Part shown: positions 7,816 to 8,992 of the stretch, in pieces
Numbering within the stretch: the stretch's first letter is position 1
Layout of the letters: the number at the start of each line of letters is the position of its first letter
Source of the DNA: Planctomycetota bacterium
GTDB lineage: Bacteria; Planctomycetota; Planctomycetia; Pirellulales; Thermoguttaceae
DNA: 8,992 bases
Direction: 5' to 3'
Assembly (NCBI GenBank): GCA_021784975.1
Contig: JAJYGU010000491.1
Coordinates: 1 to 8,992 of the forward strand
Position numbers and translations under genes: made by a program
The notes under the pieces: generated by a model
Databases searched by the model: none
Told to the model about the DNA's origin: nothing
Seen by the model: the letters and a program-made list of their open reading frames with translations, nothing else

Positions 7816-7870
7816 GGGCTCGCCTGGTGCTCCGGCTCGACAAGCCTCCGGGACGTTGTCAGCCACGCCC
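7816..7870. repeat. Possible dispersed repeat immediately after the methyltransferase
   Basis: This GC-rich segment starts at the base after the methyltransferase stop. It contains two GGCTCG copies (7817-7822 and 7834-7839) and a small GGCT/AGCC dyad (7834-7837, 7843-7846). It gives the impression of a dispersed planctomycete repeat, but only one copy is present here and the assignment rests on general resemblance. Confidence 0.2.
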
Positions 7871-7874
7871 CGCG

Positions 7875-8424
7875 CCTCTCTTTCGGCCGTCCAGGATCGT
7901 GCTGGCGAAGGGGAGCAATCGCACGGCGGATCGGCGGCGGTTCGCCGAGAGGATTTGCGCGGCATACCCCGAGGCCGAAGTCGCCGAGACGTTCGGCGTG
8001 CCGCATAATCGCGTCGATCTGGGCGAAAGCAATCCGCTGCGGCTGCACGAGCGGGGCAAGCAGACGCTCGTTTTGGGTGAGCATCGCAGCGCGGTGCGAT
8101 TCAGAGAGGAAGGGGGCAACGCCTGCCCGAACTACCTAGCCCTTGTCGCGGATTACCCTCGGCTCCATCTGCTCCTACCCGCGAACCCAGCGACTCATGG
8201 AACTCAAGCTCGGCCGTGAAAACGCGATTTCAACGTTGCTCCGGGGACTGTCCCAGTTTTCGTCCGACGAAAATGGGACTGTCCCCCTCCAGCCAGCCAA
8301 GTCGGATGACGGTCGGTTACGTTTCAGCCACTCCACCCGCGAGGAGGTCTACCGATTCGCGATTTCGTCTTTTCGGGCTTTCGTGATTGAACCGTATCAC
8401 CGTCGAGTGATGAGCGGTGCCTGA
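7875..8424 (+). pseudogene. Decayed spore-photoproduct-lyase-like radical SAM gene
   Basis: Two pieces in different frames match the ends of what I recognise as an SPL-family radical SAM protein. The N-terminal piece (7875-8135) includes FRPSRIVLAKGSN, YPEAEVAETFGVPHNRVDLG, GKQTLVLGEHRSAVRF and GNACPNY. The C-terminal piece (8143-8382) includes SRITLGSICSYPRTQRLMEL, KLGRENAIST, DDGRLRF and REEVYRFAISSFRAF. In intact members a WHFSPYGF-type stretch and the CxxxCxxC iron-sulfur motif follow CPNY; all of that is absent, so roughly the middle half has been deleted with a junction near 8136-8142 and a frame change. A TAG stands in the C-terminal frame at 8137-8139. After 8382 the similarity fades and the frame ends at 8424. 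No product could be an active radical SAM enzyme. A palindrome lies within the C-terminal piece. The GTG at 7812, overlapping the methyltransferase stop, is probably fortuitous. Family assignment is from remembered similarity. Confidence 0.65.
8243..8286. repeat. 44-nt imperfect palindrome (REP-like hairpin)
   Basis: The arms GGGGACTGTCCCA...TTTTCGTC (8243-8264) and GACGAAAA...TGGGACTGTCCCC (8266-8286) pair almost completely around C8265. The exceptions are one central mismatch (T8249 with T8280) and one bulged base (G8256). It keeps the reading frame of the surrounding SPL-like C-terminal piece. There is no T-run on either side, so it does not look like a standard intrinsic terminator. It resembles REP/RAYT-type dispersed palindromes, but only one copy is present in the window. 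Confidence 0.7.
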
Positions 8425-8459
8425 ACCGCGAGAATCTACAAGTCACGGACGGTCAGTCA

Positions 8460-8641
8460 CTAGGCCCTAAACCAGCGGGAATTTGGAGTGCGGTGATGCG
8501 TCACCGCTTTTCTGAGTTGCCGAAACGATTGCGAAACGATTTTCGGGTGAACCCCACACGGCCTCCAAGTCGCGGAAAAACGCCTGCAAAGCGGCAAAGA
8601 ATTGCCGCACTCCAAGGAAAGCTCGCTTGTTTAGGGCCTAG
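8460..8641. mobile_element. MITE-like element with long terminal inverted repeats
   Basis: The ends are inverted repeats: CTAGGCCCTAAAC (8460-8472) pairs exactly with GTTTAGGGCCTAG (8629-8641), followed inward by an imperfect AGCG-containing stretch and then TTGGAGTGCGG (8483-8493) pairing exactly with CCGCACTCCAA (8605-8615). Inside are two perfect hairpins: GCGGTGA-TGCG-TCACCGC (8490-8507) and GCGGCAA-AGAA-TTGCCGC (8591-8608). CCGCTTT (8504-8510) can also pair with AAAGCGG (8588-8594), so cruciform or long-hairpin folds compete. No transposase is encoded. The outermost CTAG at each end is self-complementary and could be either repeat or a 4-bp target duplication. The element sits between the SPL-like relic and the hydrolase and overlaps the hydrolase stop. 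A non-autonomous transposable element is the best reading; a structured RNA or a two-way terminator is less likely. Confidence 0.72.
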
Positions 8642-8992
8642 GGCTGCGCCTGGCTCGTTGCGGAGCGGGCTTCCGCCAGAAAGTCCAGCAGCAGCGAGTG
8701 AAACTTGGCCGGATCGCTCATGTAGGGCGCGTGGCTGCCGCCGGGGATCACCACCAGCCGGCCGTTGGGCACCGATCGCACCAATAGTTCGCCATCGGCT
8801 CTGGGAATGGTGCGGTCATTCTCGCCCCAGACGGCCAGTACCGGAACGGCAACACGCTGTAGCCGATCCGCATACCGCCTGATTTGGACCGGGGCCACGG
8901 CCACGAACCCGGCAATCCGCTCGGGATGTTCGGTAATCCACGAGAAGGCCACCTCGCCGCTCATCGACGCGGCCAGCAGCACCGGCCGCTCC
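8638..8992 (-). CDS. ABHD14-like alpha/beta hydrolase, partial (N-terminus beyond the window)
   Basis: The last 117 codons and the TAG stop (8638-8640) of a minus-strand gene are present; the frame is open to the right edge. The visible sequence starts ERPVLLAASMSGEVAFSW, where AASMSG has the form of the nucleophile elbow (GHSMGG in classical members), with Ser at 8965-8967 as nucleophile. VLAVWGENDRTIP carries the acid after strand beta-7, and VIPGGSHAPYM carries the catalytic His, so the triad is complete. The sequence pattern (PVLL..S.SG, GFVAVAPV, VPVLAVWGEND, HAPY, FHSLLLDFL) resembles the small ABHD14/CIB-type hydrolases. The substrate is unknown. A GTG at 8980-8982 could be mistaken for a start, but it would remove the strand before the nucleophile. 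The last codons (AQP, stop) run into the MITE-like terminal repeat, which supplies the stop. Confidence 0.85.
   Translation of the reverse strand, partial: ERPVLLAASMSGEVAFSWITEHPERIAGFVAVAPVQIRRYADRLQRVAVPVLAVWGENDRTIPRADGELLVRSVPNGRLVVIPGGSHAPYMSDPAKFHSLLLDFLAEARSATSQAQP

Noticed and set aside
7782..8119. Two minus-strand open frames (7782-8084 and 7859-8119)
   Set aside because: The plus-strand frame here carries SPL-like protein similarity, so the minus frames are shadows of an eroded gene.
8243..8286. Intrinsic terminator for the methyltransferase operon
   Set aside because: The stem is strong but there is no T-run on either side, and it lies over 400 nt beyond the operon, within gene remains.
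8493..8882. 129-codon plus-strand open frame at the right end
   Set aside because: It runs through the MITE-like element and then antisense to the alpha/beta hydrolase; its sequence looks non-coding.
1..8992. CRISPR array, tRNA, rRNA, integrase or attachment-site duplication
   Set aside because: No regularly spaced direct repeats, cloverleaf with a conserved T-arm, or recombinase motifs were seen on either strand.

Overview
The window looks like chromosomal DNA of a GC-rich planctomycete, probably a Pirellulales-type relative. The basis is family recognition: a large secreted YVTN-propeller/phosphoesterase fusion of a kind common in planctomycetes, a spore-photoproduct-lyase-like relic matching a radical SAM family I associate with that phylum, and dispersed palindromic repeats. 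No rRNA, tRNA or marker gene is present to confirm this.

Layout, left to right. (1) 1-247: no convincing gene, a weak promoter candidate. (2) 248-2746, +: secreted two-domain protein, a beta-propeller followed by an alkaline-phosphatase-superfamily phosphoesterase. (3) 2747-3220: gene-poor spacer with a possible short gene remnant and a plausible sigma70-type promoter just before the next gene. (4) 3221-7815, +: a compact three-gene operon. It encodes a HerA-type hexameric DNA-translocase ATPase, a NurA-type nuclease with a four-cysteine zinc-ribbon-like insertion, and an amino-group DNA methyltransferase (TSPPY motif). The first two genes are about 12 nt apart and the last two overlap by ATGA. 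(5) 7816-8424: a decayed spore-photoproduct-lyase-like radical SAM gene. Its N- and C-terminal ends are recognisable but the [4Fe-4S] core is missing, and a 44-nt imperfect palindrome sits inside the C-terminal piece. (6) 8460-8641: a MITE-like element of about 182 bp with long terminal inverted repeats and two perfect internal hairpins. (7) 8638-8992, -: the C-terminal part of an ABHD14-like alpha/beta hydrolase that runs off the right edge. Its stop codon lies inside the terminal repeat of the MITE-like element.

The main interest is the HerA-NurA-methyltransferase operon. HerA and NurA form an end-processing translocase-nuclease machine in archaea and some bacteria. Tight linkage to a self-protecting type of DNA methyltransferase suggests a restriction-modification-like antiphage system, in which methylation marks host DNA and HerA-NurA destroys unmarked DNA. 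That function is inference. The cassette has more A/T-ending codons to the eye than the propeller/phosphatase gene and has gene debris on at least its right side, as expected of an accessory insertion.
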